DNA of 64,000 bases, taken from contig CAJTER010000005.1 of assembly GCA_910575405.1 (NCBI GenBank), positions 1 to 64,000 of the forward strand. The letters run 5' to 3'. This stretch comes from Clostridia bacterium (GTDB taxonomy: Bacteria; Bacillota; Clostridia; Peptostreptococcales; Anaerovoracaceae). Positions 52,210-61,493 of this stretch are shown here, piece after piece (within the stretch, counting starts at the first letter, position 1; every line of letters starts with the position of its first letter). The translations under genes were made by a program, and so were the position numbers. The notes below the pieces were generated by a model. The model was not told the DNA's origin and made no database searches. It worked only from the letters and a program-made list of their open reading frames with translations.

Positions 52210-54748
52210 GGTAAAAAACAAAAAACTCATTCGCCGCCTTTCCCTGCGAAACCTGAAGGCGGAAAAAAAGAAAAACAGCATCGCCGTTCTGGGAATCATG
52301 CTGACCTGCATCCTTTTTACGAGTCTCTTTTCCATAGGAGGATCCATATTGAAAACTTCCCAGGAAAATACCATGCGTCAGGTAGGAGGAAGCACCATGG
52401 CAGGTCTGAAATACGTTCTTCCCCAGGATGTTAAAAAGCTTTCAGGGGACAGTACTGTCAAGGATCCCAGCTGCCGAATCCTCATCGGGGAAGCCATGAA
52501 TCCGGAATTAAAAAATCTTCTGGTAGAAGTGAATTGTGCTGAGGATTTGAACGCAAAGAACATGTTTTCCTATCCCGAAGTAGGACGAATGCCAAAGAAG
52601 CGCCTGGAAGCGGCCACCAGCACCCTGGTTTTGGATGCTTTGGGCATACCGCATAAAATCGGGCAAAAGATCCGGCTCAGCTTTGATTCAGATGGCAGAG
52701 AAAGAAGCGAGACCTTTACTCTGTGCGGATACTGGGAGGGGGACCCCATTAATATGGCACAGGAGTTCTGGCTGTCAAGAGTGTATTGTGATGAAATAGC
52801 GCCCACGCCAAAACAATCCTACAGAGATGCAGGAGGCATGAAGACAGCAGGCTACTGGATGATGGACTTTAATTTTGCAAACAGCTGGAACATTGAAAAA
52901 CAGACAAAGGAATTGCTAGCGAGAAATGGCTACGATGTGGATCATACCGACTACGGAATCAACTGGGCATATACGACTGACCAGGTGGATGCCAGTACCA
53001 TACTGCTGGCAGCCGCCATCCTGCTCATTGTCCTGATTTCCGGATATTTGATTATTTACAACGTCTTTTACATCAGCGTGACAAAGGATCTGCAGTATTA
53101 TGGTCTTCTGAAAACCGTCGGAACCACAGGCCGGCAGCTAAAGCGCCTGGTGCGGTTACAGGGCTGTTTTCTGGCTCTGTATGGCATACCGCTGGGACTG
53201 ATATTGGGTACAGCTCTTTCAAGAGCGCTCCTGCCGATTATTCTGGTCACTCTTGATATGGGGAACGTAGTCTTTTCTCTGCACCCCCTCATCTACATTC
53301 TGGCGGCTGCCTTTTCCTTTATTACCGTGCTGATGAGCTGTACGAAGCCCTGCCGCATGGCCGCAAAGGTATCCCCTGTAGAGGCCGTAAATTATACGGA
53401 GCAGCTTCCGGTAAAGAAAAAAAGAGGGAAAACCAGAAAAACCAGCAGCACATCTATGGCCCTTCGGAATCTGGGCAGAAACCGGAAAAAGGCCGTTGTC
53501 GTGGTATGCTCCCTGTGCCTCAGCCTGCTGCTGGTCAACGGCACTTTTACTGTTACCAAGGGCTTTGACTTTGACAAATATATAGGAGATCAGATGAAAG
53601 GCGATATCCTCATCGGAGAAGCCGGAATGATTACCGGAAACCGGAATGTCATTTTGCTGGATACCATTACAAAAAAAGATCGGGAAATCTTTCATTCTAT
53701 AGAGGGAGTAAAGGCGGCTTCAGATGTATACTGCGCCTTTGGGGACATTGCTATGGGGAAACAGGGTCAGGACAAGGTTATGAAGCTGATAGCGGATAAC
53801 CCGCAGATTTTCAATGAGGATCCCTGGATGGAGGAGGAAGTGAAGTCTGCGACAGAGCATAAGAGCCTGAGCTGCACCCTTTACGGCATGGATGAATACG
53901 GAATATCACAGCTGTCCGCCCGCAGGGGAGCCATTGACTGGGAAGCCTTTCAATCCGGAGATTATGTACTGATGGAACGGCTCGTAGGGAACAATGCGGG
54001 AAATATGGTGGAAACCGACTACTGCGGCGCAGGTGATAAGGTTACCTTAAACCTGCCCGACGGCAAACAGAAAACTTATAAGGTCATGGCCTTAATTGAC
54101 GATATTCCAACGGCAATGACCAATCGTATGGGCAATTCTCTGGGGACTGTAGTAGTCCTGCCGGAAAACGAATATCTGGCCCACGCGGAAACAAAAGGAG
54201 CCCTCCTGAGCATCCTTACGGTTTCTGACAGCAAGGCGGAGGCAGCTGAGCAGATTGTAAAAAACTACACAGAGCGGGAAAATACAGCTCTGATCTACAA
54301 GTCAAAGCAGGATTACAAAGATGAGTTTAATGACTTCATCCGCATGTACCATGTTGTGGGAGCGGCTCTAGGCGCCATACTGGGGCTCATCGGAATCCTA
54401 AATTTTGCCAGCGTAATGGTGACGGGAATCTTTGCCAGAAAGCAGGAATTTGCCATGATGCAGGCGGTTGGTATGAGCAGCAGGCAGTTAAAAAAGACGC
54501 TGATATGGGAAGGCCTTTTATATGCGCTGCTGACATTAGCGGTGACCCTTACTTTGGGGAGCGCATTTTGCTGGCTTCTGATTCAAGTCATTGCCCGGGA
54601 AGTCTGGTTCTTTACCTATCATTTTTCCGTAGCACCGATTTTGATATGCGCGCTGCCGCTGCTGCTGATTACCTGGCTGGTGCCGGATCTGGCTTATCGA
54701 AGTCTGAAAAAGAAGACCGTTGTGGAGCAGCTGCGGGTTTCTTACTGA
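52202..54748 (+). CDS. FtsX-type ABC permease
   Basis: The 848-residue protein has an N-terminal span (NSIAVLGIMLTCILFTSLFSIGG), a large extracytoplasmic domain, then two FtsX domains of about three spans each (around 280-400 and 730-840) with a second extracytoplasmic domain between them. Layout and length fit clostridial peptide-antibiotic resistance or macrolide-type exporters. Start chosen at ATG 52202, overlapping the ATPase gene by 8 bp; an in-frame upstream ATG at 52136 would overlap far more. It may be regulated by the kinase/regulator pair at 48743-50301. Confidence 0.88.
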   Translation: MRKVKNKKLIRRLSLRNLKAEKKKNSIAVLGIMLTCILFTSLFSIGGSILKTSQENTMRQVGGSTMAGLKYVLPQDVKKLSGDSTVKDPSCRILIGEAMNPELKNLLVEVNCAEDLNAKNMFSYPEVGRMPKKRLEAATSTLVLDALGIPHKIGQKIRLSFDSDGRERSETFTLCGYWEGDPINMAQEFWLSRVYCDEIAPTPKQSYRDAGGMKTAGYWMMDFNFANSWNIEKQTKELLARNGYDVDHTDYGINWAYTTDQVDASTILLAAAILLIVLISGYLIIYNVFYISVTKDLQYYGLLKTVGTTGRQLKRLVRLQGCFLALYGIPLGLILGTALSRALLPIILVTLDMGNVVFSLHPLIYILAAAFSFITVLMSCTKPCRMAAKVSPVEAVNYTEQLPVKKKRGKTRKTSSTSMALRNLGRNRKKAVVVVCSLCLSLLLVNGTFTVTKGFDFDKYIGDQMKGDILIGEAGMITGNRNVILLDTITKKDREIFHSIEGVKAASDVYCAFGDIAMGKQGQDKVMKLIADNPQIFNEDPWMEEEVKSATEHKSLSCTLYGMDEYGISQLSARRGAIDWEAFQSGDYVLMERLVGNNAGNMVETDYCGAGDKVTLNLPDGKQKTYKVMALIDDIPTAMTNRMGNSLGTVVVLPENEYLAHAETKGALLSILTVSDSKAEAAEQIVKNYTERENTALIYKSKQDYKDEFNDFIRMYHVVGAALGAILGLIGILNFASVMVTGIFARKQEFAMMQAVGMSSRQLKKTLIWEGLLYALLTLAVTLTLGSAFCWLLIQVIAREVWFFTYHFSVAPILICALPLLLITWLVPDLAYRSLKKKTVVEQLRVSY

Positions 54749-54813
54749 CAACACGCAAAAAGCCGCCCTGCGGGGTTTTCCTGCGGGGCAGCTCTGCCTG
54801 CTGATAAATGCAA

Positions 54814-55296
54814 TTATTCAGCCAGCTCAATGGCCTCTTTGCCGGAAATATGCTCTATGTCCAGAGCAATAATTTGGACTGCTTTGATACATCGATCAAT
54901 TTCATCCTCCGCGCCGTCCATAAAATCCGGAGAATACTTTTGGGCCAGTTGCCGCAGGATGATCCGCTGCTCATCTGGCTCTTCAATAAAGCGCGCCTTT
55001 CCGAATACAATGACGCTGCGGAAATAGGTGGTATATTCGGCAGGAACAATATCGTCTGTTTCAATGACTGTAAAGGAAACCTTGTTGTGTTTCTTTAAAG
55101 CATCGATCTTATGTCCTTTTTTCGCACAGTGAAAATAAAGGGTATTGTCCTTTAGCGTGTAGCTGAGAGGAACGCCATAGGTGTAGTCGTTATCGCCAAT
55201 CAGGCTTAGTATGCCGGAAGTGGATTTTGAAAGGATTTCCCGGCAGCGTTCTTCTGATAAAATTTGTTTTTTGTTGCGTCTGATTTCTCGAAACAT
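54814..55296 (-). CDS. Pyridoxamine 5'-phosphate oxidase-fold flavoprotein, copy 1
   Basis: The 160-residue split-barrel flavin-binding protein of the putative NimA/5-nitroimidazole-reductase-like family has GVLSLIGD-type ILSLIGDNDYTYGVPLSY, LYFHCAKKGHKIDALKKHNKVSF and YFRSVIVFGKARFIEE. It is nearly identical to the next gene upstream, except for its C-terminus (EAIELAE). It is the downstream member of a tandem pair, 67 bp after copy 2, with its own AGGAGG. Confidence 0.85.
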   Translation of the reverse strand: MFREIRRNKKQILSEERCREILSKSTSGILSLIGDNDYTYGVPLSYTLKDNTLYFHCAKKGHKIDALKKHNKVSFTVIETDDIVPAEYTTYFRSVIVFGKARFIEEPDEQRIILRQLAQKYSPDFMDGAEDEIDRCIKAVQIIALDIEHISGKEAIELAE

Positions 55297-55363
55297 TGTA
55301 AAACCTCCTGTATGCGGGAAATAACCCCCGCAGTTTCTTTAACTTGTTTGTGCAGGCATTGTT

Positions 55364-55852
55364 TTAAACCTGCTGTGTAAAACGAAGGGATTCTTTGCCA
55401 GATATGTGCTCAATATCCAGGGCAATAATCTGAACTGCTTTGATGCCTTTGTCAATTTCATCATCTGCGCCGTCCATAAAATCCGGGGAATACTTTTGGG
55501 CCAGCTGCCGCAGGATGATCCGCTGCTCATCTGGCTCTTCAATAAAGCGCGCCTTTCCGAATACAATGACGCTGCGGAAATAAGTGGTATATTCGGCCTG
55601 TGAAATCTCATCAGCATCAATTACAGCAAAGGAAACCTTGTTGTGTTTGCTCAAAGCGTCGATTTTATGCCCCTTTTTCGCGCAGTGAAAATAAAGAGTA
55701 TTGTCCTTTAGCGTGTAGCTGAGAGGAACGCCGTAGGTGTAGTCGTCATCTCCAATCAGGCTTAGTACACCGGAAGTAGATTTTGAAAGGATCTCACGGC
55801 AGCGTTCTTCTGACAAAATCTGTTTCTTATTGCGGCTGACTTCTCGAAACAT
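55364..55852 (-). CDS. Pyridoxamine 5'-phosphate oxidase-fold flavoprotein, copy 2
   Basis: The 162-residue protein starts at the ATG at 55850-55852, behind AGGAGGTAAC; a 30-residue in-frame upstream extension has no site. Same motifs as copy 1, with most differences in the middle and the last ten residues. First gene of the tandem pair, preceded by a 5' leader with a terminator-like hairpin. Confidence 0.85.
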   Translation of the reverse strand: MFREVSRNKKQILSEERCREILSKSTSGVLSLIGDDDYTYGVPLSYTLKDNTLYFHCAKKGHKIDALSKHNKVSFAVIDADEISQAEYTTYFRSVIVFGKARFIEEPDEQRIILRQLAQKYSPDFMDGADDEIDKGIKAVQIIALDIEHISGKESLRFTQQV

Positions 55853-56226
55853 AAATGTTACCTCCTTGTTTTTTGTGTCCCGGCTTTGAAAGAAAACAGA
55901 GCCGGATTTGTCCCGTATAAAAAATAAAACGCCTGAATCCAATCCTTCAATGGCCTAATGGAATGGATCAAAGCGTTTACCCGGCGGCAAATTTCATATT
56001 TACTTTAGAGTATAGCACAATTCTTCCCTCTGTGCATTCCTTTTTTAAAAAACAAGCTGGAAATTTTTCTTTTTCCTGCTTCAATGGGCCGGATTCATTG
56101 ACTTTCAGCCGTATTTGTGATAAGTTGTTTGGTAGCGAACACAGCAGAATAACAGCTTTTATATAAGGATGAAACAATATTATATAAAATATGACAGAAT
56201 AGAAAAGAGGAAAGGATATAGAGAAG
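55853..56226. other. 374-bp gene-free divergent control region
   Basis: Minus side: -10-like TATACT (56009-56014) and a leader hairpin (55927-55978). Plus side: A/T-rich sequence with TATAAA-like stretches (about 56160-56190) and GAAAGGA before the ligase gene. No ORF of note. Confidence 0.6.
55918..55978 (-). terminator. Leader terminator-like hairpin of the PNPOx-fold pair
   Basis: On the minus strand AAACGC...GGATT/AATCC...GCGTTT arms (55927-55932 with 55973-55978, inner pairing around 55935-55940 and 55965-55969) are followed by TATTTTTTATA. It lies between the candidate -10 and the first gene, so it could work as an attenuator. Confidence 0.5.
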
Positions 56227-57861
56227 ATGCCGGTAACTGATTTACTAGAACGAAATCACAAGCTCTACGGCGATGAAACTGCGCTGGTTGAGCTGAATCC
56301 CATGATGAAAGACACGAGGAAAACCACTTGGAAGGAATACGACCTGGTGCAGCAGACGGAAGCGACGCCTTACAGGCGGGAAATTACCTGGAGCGTTTTT
56401 GATGAAAAAGCCAACCGGGTTGCCAATATGCTCCTGAGCAGGGGAATCCAAAAAGGTGACAGGGTAGCCATCTTAATGTTCAACTGCCTGGAGTGGCTCC
56501 CTATTTATTTTGGAATTTTGAAAACAGGGGCAATTGCAGTGCCCTTTAATTTCCGTTTTGCAGCCGATGAAATCCAGTACTGCGCCGATTTGGCGGAGGT
56601 GCATATGCTCTTTTTCGGTCCCGAGTTTATCGGCAGAATTGAGTCCATTGAAGAGGAGCTGAGCAAGGGACGCCTTTTGATTTATGTGGGCGATGGGTGT
56701 CCGACTTTTGCGGAAAGCTATAGAGAGCTGGTTGCGGACTGTTCCAGTAAAGCGCCTCTGATTCGTCTGGAAGAGGATGACGATGCAGCCATCTACTTTT
56801 CCTCCGGAACAACGGGTTTTCCAAAGGCCATTTTGCACAACCATGAAAGCCTGACACAGGCAGCTCAGATGGAGCAAAAGCATCACCTGACGGATAGGGA
56901 CGATGTATTTTTGTGTATCCCGCCGCTATATCATACAGGGGCAAAATTTCACTGGATGGGGAGTCTCTGCGCGGGGAGCAAGGCAGTTCTTTTAAAGGGA
57001 ACTACGCCGGAGATCATCCTGGAGGCTGTTTCTCAGGAAAAATGCACCATCGTCTGGCTTCTGGTTCCATGGGCGCAGGATATTCTGGATGCGCTGGATC
57101 GGGGCGATCTCAAGCTGGAAGATTACAATATCAAGCAGTGGAGGCTCATGCATATTGGAGCTCAGCCTGTTCCGCCATCCCTGATTACTCACTGGAAGGA
57201 GTATTTTCCAAAGCACTTATATGATACGAATTACGGGCTGTCGGAATCTACAGGTCCGGGCTGTGTTCATCTTGGTGTGGAAAATATCCACAAGGTGGGC
57301 GCTATCGGAATCCCCGGCTACCGCTGGTTCTGCAAAATTGTGGATGAAAACGGAAACACGGTAGAACGCGGCGGCGTAGGAGAACTGTGTGTAAAAGGGC
57401 CGGGCGTCATGACCTGCTATTACAACGATCCGGAGGCTACTGCCAGCACGCTGAAGGATGGATGGCTCTATACCGGCGACATGGCTATGCAGGACGAGGA
57501 TGGATTCATTTTCCTGGTAGACCGCAAGAAAGACGTAATCGTAAGCGGCGGGGAAAATATTTATCCGGTTCAGATCGAAAACTTCCTCAGTGCCTATGAT
57601 AAAGTAAAAGATGTAGCTGTTATCGGCCTTCCGGACAAGCGCCTTGGCGAAATTACCGGAGCCATCATCGCGGTCAAGGATGGAATGGACTGCACGGAAG
57701 ACGAAATCAATTACTACTGCAGAGAACTGCCTCGCTACAAGCGGCCAAAGCGTATCATCTTTGCGGAGGTCCCCAGAAACGCTACCGGAAAAATCGAAAA
57801 ACCGGCCCTGCGCAAGAAATACGGCGCCGATCAGCTGGTGGCGCAGCAGAACAGAGGATAG
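56227..57861 (+). CDS. AMP-forming acyl-CoA synthetase/ligase-like enzyme
   Basis: The 544-residue adenylate-forming enzyme has core motifs YFSSGTTGFPKAI (A3), YGLSESTGPG (A5), YTGDMAMQDEDGFIFLVDRKKDVIVSGGENIYP (A7-A8, in pieces) and the C-terminal catalytic Lys in PRNATGKIEKPAL (A10). It most resembles fatty or aromatic acyl-CoA ligases. The substrate cannot be read from sequence. It is preceded by GAAAGGA and apparently forms a short unit with the secreted protein 48 bp downstream. Confidence 0.88.
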   Translation: MPVTDLLERNHKLYGDETALVELNPMMKDTRKTTWKEYDLVQQTEATPYRREITWSVFDEKANRVANMLLSRGIQKGDRVAILMFNCLEWLPIYFGILKTGAIAVPFNFRFAADEIQYCADLAEVHMLFFGPEFIGRIESIEEELSKGRLLIYVGDGCPTFAESYRELVADCSSKAPLIRLEEDDDAAIYFSSGTTGFPKAILHNHESLTQAAQMEQKHHLTDRDDVFLCIPPLYHTGAKFHWMGSLCAGSKAVLLKGTTPEIILEAVSQEKCTIVWLLVPWAQDILDALDRGDLKLEDYNIKQWRLMHIGAQPVPPSLITHWKEYFPKHLYDTNYGLSESTGPGCVHLGVENIHKVGAIGIPGYRWFCKIVDENGNTVERGGVGELCVKGPGVMTCYYNDPEATASTLKDGWLYTGDMAMQDEDGFIFLVDRKKDVIVSGGENIYPVQIENFLSAYDKVKDVAVIGLPDKRLGEITGAIIAVKDGMDCTEDEINYYCRELPRYKRPKRIIFAEVPRNATGKIEKPALRKKYGADQLVAQQNRG

Positions 57862-57908
57862 ACAAGCCCGGTATATCCAGAATGGAACCAGAAAGAAAGC
57901 GAGAGAAC

Positions 57909-58694
57909 ATGAAAAAACGATATTTGATACTGACCATCATACTTGCTCTGCTGTTTACCAGCATCCCAGCAAGTGCGGCTACTGCAGACGGAAAGCTTCG
58001 CAAACCGGAATCAATAGGGCTTTCCGCGACCTTGGGGCAGAAAACGTATAATTACGATGCTTATCGCTACGGCTCCTATATTTACTATTCCTACCGCGGA
58101 CCCTCTGATGGGAAGAATTGCACCAACTACATTTACCGCATGAAAACGGACGGCACAAAAAAGACGCTGCTGGGCAAAATTAAGAAAAATCCAAGCGGTT
58201 GGGTTTCAGCCGTATATGGAAACAATCTGATATATGCGCCAACGGCTACAGGCCCCAGCACATACATGACGTCCCTGAATCTGAAAACGAAAAAGACCAA
58301 AAACATAAAAAACTTTGATGCCTTTTTTCATTCGGATTACGCTCAGAAAAAGGACGTACTAGTGCCCTACCATTACAAACATTACTTTGCTGCCTCCAGG
58401 GCGACGGGAGCAGCAATCGCGCGGCCCGTCTGGATCTTCAACATGAGGACAAATAAGCCGAAGCTCATCAGCAACAAAGGCTGGAGCATCGCCATCAAGG
58501 GCAAAAAAGTGTATTATCTGGAAAGCTCCGGCACAAATATTCTCCTGCGAAGCTGCAGCGTGAAGGGAACAGGCAAAAAAACTCTGCAAAAAAGAAAGCT
58601 TGACAAGCAGAACCAATCCGTCTATATCAGCAGCGCTTCCGGCAAATACTGCATCTATTCTGTGAGCGGGAAAGAGTACAAATATAAATACTGA
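57909..58694 (+). CDS. Secreted protein with DUF5050-like repeats
   Basis: The 261-residue protein has a signal peptide (MKKRYLILTIILALLFTSIPASA). Tyr- and Lys-rich strands follow (YGSYIYYSYRGPSD, YIYRMKTDGTKKTLLGKI, KKVYYLESSGTN) with the ~40-residue spacing of beta-propeller or DUF5050-type repeats. No catalytic motif recognised. The start is ATG 57909, since the in-frame ATG at 57882 would put nine hydrophilic residues before the signal. Extracellular or cell-wall attached; function unknown. Confidence 0.7.
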   Translation: MKKRYLILTIILALLFTSIPASAATADGKLRKPESIGLSATLGQKTYNYDAYRYGSYIYYSYRGPSDGKNCTNYIYRMKTDGTKKTLLGKIKKNPSGWVSAVYGNNLIYAPTATGPSTYMTSLNLKTKKTKNIKNFDAFFHSDYAQKKDVLVPYHYKHYFAASRATGAAIARPVWIFNMRTNKPKLISNKGWSIAIKGKKVYYLESSGTNILLRSCSVKGTGKKTLQKRKLDKQNQSVYISSASGKYCIYSVSGKEYKYKY

Positions 58695-58780
58695 TCCACA
58701 CAGGCAGGAACTGTCTCCAGGCAGAGGGCAAGCCCATTTGAATCCCTAGACCTGGTATATATCGGCGAAAAAAGAAAAAA

Positions 58781-58827
58781 TCCGACACCCGGTTTTGACA
58801 AAAAACAACCTCCCTTAGGACTATAAT
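58781..58827 (+). promoter_or_regulatory. Spo0A-type promoter of spoIIGA-sigE
   Basis: TTGACA (58795-58800) and TATAAT (58822-58827) are 21 bp apart, too far for ordinary sigma-A use but like the 22-bp spacing of the B. subtilis spoIIG promoter, which needs phosphorylated Spo0A. Two 0A-box-like sites are in reverse orientation: TCCGACA (58781-58787) and TTTGACA (58794-58800), each one base off TTCGACA. Confidence 0.7.
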
Positions 58828-58860
58828 CGAAACAAATAGTCTGCAAGGGGGGTTTTTTGA

Positions 58861-59703
58861 TTGACGGTTTACGGTGAATTTTTGTTTGCGGAAAACTTCA
58901 TAACCGGGCTGGTGATCCTGATTTTGACCGGAAAACTGTGCGGCCGCAGCCGGAGCAAATCAGGGCTCCTGCTGGGAGGACTCATGTGCGGAGCCTATTC
59001 CTTTGTATTATTCATCCCCATGATATGGCCCCTGGCCCTGACATGCAGGCTGTTCTTTTCCTTTCTTGTAATTTTGGCGGCTTTTGGATACAGCGGAAGG
59101 CAGGTCTGTCTGAAAACTACGGCTGTTTTTTATATCGTCAGTTTCCTCATGGGGGGCATTACCATTGCCCTCATGTACATCACAAAGGTGCCGGGCCTGT
59201 CGGCGAATGGGAGCGTTTATCTTCACGGAATTACATACTTTCAGGTGGCGGCAGGCGTTCTGGTAACCTGGGTGTTTGGGAGCTGGCTGGCGGAGTTTTT
59301 TAAAGGAAAGCTGCAGAAGGAAAAAGTTTTCACATCCATGGAAGTGGAGATCGGAGAAAAGACGTGGGAAATCAGGGCCTTTGTCGATACGGGGAATTTT
59401 CTGCGGGAGCCTGTTTCCGGAAATCCGGCAGCCGTTTTGTCCGCTTCCTGCGGACAGCGCATTTCAGAGGAAATTGAGGATCTGATCCTGTGCAGGAGCT
59501 GTGTCATACCATATAGGAGCGTAGGACAGCGAGGGATTCTCCAGGGTATAAGGCCGGATCGAATCATTGTAGAGGGAAAGGCGATTGAGAGAATCGTTCT
59601 GGCAATCAGCAAAGAGGATTTTACCTGCGGCAAAGGAGCGCCGCCATATGAAGCGCTCCTGCAGCAGCAGCTTTTAGAGGGAGGGATATTGGAACATGCA
59701 TAG
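58861..59703 (+). CDS. spoIIGA: Sigma-E processing aspartyl protease
   Basis: The 280-residue protein has about five N-terminal spans (residues 1-150) and a cytoplasmic aspartyl protease domain with catalytic motif FVDTGNFL (about residue 178). TTG start behind AAGGGGGG (58845-58852). It cleaves the pro-sequence from pro-sigma-E at the septum after the forespore signal from SpoIIR. Overlaps sigE by 8 bp, as in other spore formers. Confidence 0.93.
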   Translation: MTVYGEFLFAENFITGLVILILTGKLCGRSRSKSGLLLGGLMCGAYSFVLFIPMIWPLALTCRLFFSFLVILAAFGYSGRQVCLKTTAVFYIVSFLMGGITIALMYITKVPGLSANGSVYLHGITYFQVAAGVLVTWVFGSWLAEFFKGKLQKEKVFTSMEVEIGEKTWEIRAFVDTGNFLREPVSGNPAAVLSASCGQRISEEIEDLILCRSCVIPYRSVGQRGILQGIRPDRIIVEGKAIERIVLAISKEDFTCGKGAPPYEALLQQQLLEGGILEHA

Positions 59704-60448
59704 TGAATACATATTGAGAGCAAGGATAGCCTGGGATACAGTGCGGCAAAAGGTTTACCGCATTCTGGGAAAGAACGGGAGCCTTGAGGAGGACTTTCCT
59801 GGCATCCACTACATAGGGGGAAGCGATGTACTGCCGCCGCCCCTTGATGCGGAGGAAGAACGAAAGGCTCTGGAAGCGTTTATGGAGGGAAGCGAGGAAG
59901 CTAGGGCCATGCTCATTGAACATAATCTCCGCCTGGTCGTATATATTGCGAAAAAGTTTGAAAATGCGGGAGTCAATGTGGAAGATCTGATTTCCATCGG
60001 AACCATCGGGCTCATAAAAGCGGTCAATACCTTTAAAATTGATAAGAATATCAAACTGGCTACTTATGCCTCACGCTGTATTGAAAATGAAATTCTCATG
60101 TATCTTCGCAGAAATAACAAGACCAAGGGAGACGTTTCCCTGGATGAACCGCTTAATGTGGATTGGGATGGAAACGAGCTGCTTTTGTCCGATATTCTGG
60201 GGACGGATACGGATATAGTTTACACCCATATTGAGGAAGAGGTCAACAAGAGCCTTCTCGATTATGCCATGAACAAGTTGTCCAGAAGGGAACAGGAAAT
60301 TATGGAAATGCGCTTTGGCCTCATAAACGGCAAAGAAATGACGCAAAAGGAAGTGGCCGACAAAATGGGAATCTCCCAGTCCTACATATCCAGACTCGAA
60401 AAAAAGATTATTGGCCGGCTCCAGAGGGAAATTAAAAAGCTGGGATAA
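59696..60448 (+). CDS. sigE: Sporulation sigma factor SigE (mother cell)
   Basis: The 250-residue sigma-70 family protein has an N-terminal pro-sequence ([25 protein letters not shown]) ahead of the conserved [16 protein letters not shown]. Region 2 has [16 protein letters not shown] and [37 protein letters not shown] in pieces. Region 4 is [19 protein letters not shown]. It directs early mother-cell genes. sigG, often the next gene in Clostridia, is not adjacent. Confidence 0.96.
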   Translation: MHSEYILRARIAWDTVRQKVYRILGKNGSLEEDFPGIHYIGGSDVLPPPLDAEEERKALEAFMEGSEEARAMLIEHNLRLVVYIAKKFENAGVNVEDLISIGTIGLIKAVNTFKIDKNIKLATYASRCIENEILMYLRRNNKTKGDVSLDEPLNVDWDGNELLLSDILGTDTDIVYTHIEEEVNKSLLDYAMNKLSRREQEIMEMRFGLINGKEMTQKEVADKMGISQSYISRLEKKIIGRLQREIKKLG

Positions 60449-60483
60449 TGACAAAGCCGGATAATTTCATACAGGATGGACAA

Positions 60484-60519
60484 AAAAGATCGGAGGAATC
60501 AGCCTTCCGATCTTTTCTT
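60484..60519 (+). terminator. Terminator of spoIIGA-sigE
   Basis: AAAAGATCGGA (60484-60494) and TCCGATCTTTT (60506-60516), perfect 11-bp arms, then CTTG. Confidence 0.88.
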
Positions 60520-60587
60520 GTTATCTGCCCCGTTTTGTTGTATGATAGAATGGAACATACAAAATGATGGAGAAATGGAGAAACTTC

Positions 60588-61394
60588 ATGGACGACAGAA
60601 TGAACATACAGGAATTTTATAACGGGCTGGATATCATGTTCCAGAAAAAAGACGCCAAAGAAACCATGCGTTATCTGGAAGGCTGGCTGAAAACAGCAGA
60701 AGATCGGAAGGACTCCTCCGGCATCGTAGCGGTCTGCAATGAAATGGGCGGGCTGTGCAGAGTCACCGGACAGATCCAGCGGGCAAAGGAATTGTACGCC
60801 AGAGTCCTTTCCTGTCTGGAGGAAATGGGGCTTTCTGCCACAGAGCACTACGCCACAGCTTTGATTAACACGGGAGATGTGCACCTTACAGCAGGAGAGC
60901 TGCAGGAAGCTCTGGCACTGTTCCTTCAGGGAAGAAAGCTCCTTTTGGAATGCGGACTGGGCGGCGATTACCGCATGGCGGCTCTGGGCAACAATATCAG
61001 CGCTATTTACCGGGAAACCGGCGAATTTGCCAAAGCCGAGCAGGCGCTGGATACGGCGTTTCACATTATTAAAGGACTTCCTCAGTGTAGAGGCGAGCTG
61101 GCAACCACCTATGTAAACCTGGGAGAATTGCAGGTGCGCCAGAATAAGCTTGCCATGGCAAGGGAGAGCTTTCTGGAAGCAGTCAAAATCTACGAGCAGG
61201 AAACCGGGGGAACGGATGTCCACTATTCGGCAGCCTGCGCGGGATTGGGGCAGGTCTTTTTCCTGGAGAAAAACCTGGCCGAGGCAGAGCGCTGGTACGA
61301 GAAAGCCTTGCGGCTCATTGAGCGGGATTTCGGCAGAACACCGGCTTATGAGCTGGTAAAAAGCAATTTGGAGAAAGTTCGGCAGAGCCGTTAG
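60588..61394 (+). CDS. Tetratricopeptide-repeat protein (DUF4037/DUF4125 partner)
   Basis: The 268-residue all-helical protein has about five TPR-like units (ALINTGDVHLTAGELQEALALF, ISAIYRETGEFAKAEQAL, YVNLGELQVRQNKLAMARESF, GLGQVFFLEKNLAEAERWYEKAL). Start at ATG 60588 is preferred for GGAGAAAC upstream; ATG 60564 is also possible (8 residues longer). No signal or membrane segment. First of a three-gene set with a DUF4037 nucleotidyltransferase-like protein (100 bp on) and DUF4125. Probably a scaffold; function unknown. Confidence 0.8.
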   Translation: MDDRMNIQEFYNGLDIMFQKKDAKETMRYLEGWLKTAEDRKDSSGIVAVCNEMGGLCRVTGQIQRAKELYARVLSCLEEMGLSATEHYATALINTGDVHLTAGELQEALALFLQGRKLLLECGLGGDYRMAALGNNISAIYRETGEFAKAEQALDTAFHIIKGLPQCRGELATTYVNLGELQVRQNKLAMARESFLEAVKIYEQETGGTDVHYSAACAGLGQVFFLEKNLAEAERWYEKALRLIERDFGRTPAYELVKSNLEKVRQSR

Positions 61395-61493
61395 GCGCGG
61401 CAGTGCAGGGAAACCGCAGCGCTTGATTTAGATGCTGAAGGTAATGTAGCAAGCAGAGCAACTGACAAACAGAAAAACAATGGAGGCCCTTTG

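Noticed and set aside
57644-58051. 135-residue frame overlapping the ligase end and the secreted-protein start
   Set aside because: Runs out of frame across two well-supported genes and shows no binding site or protein features.
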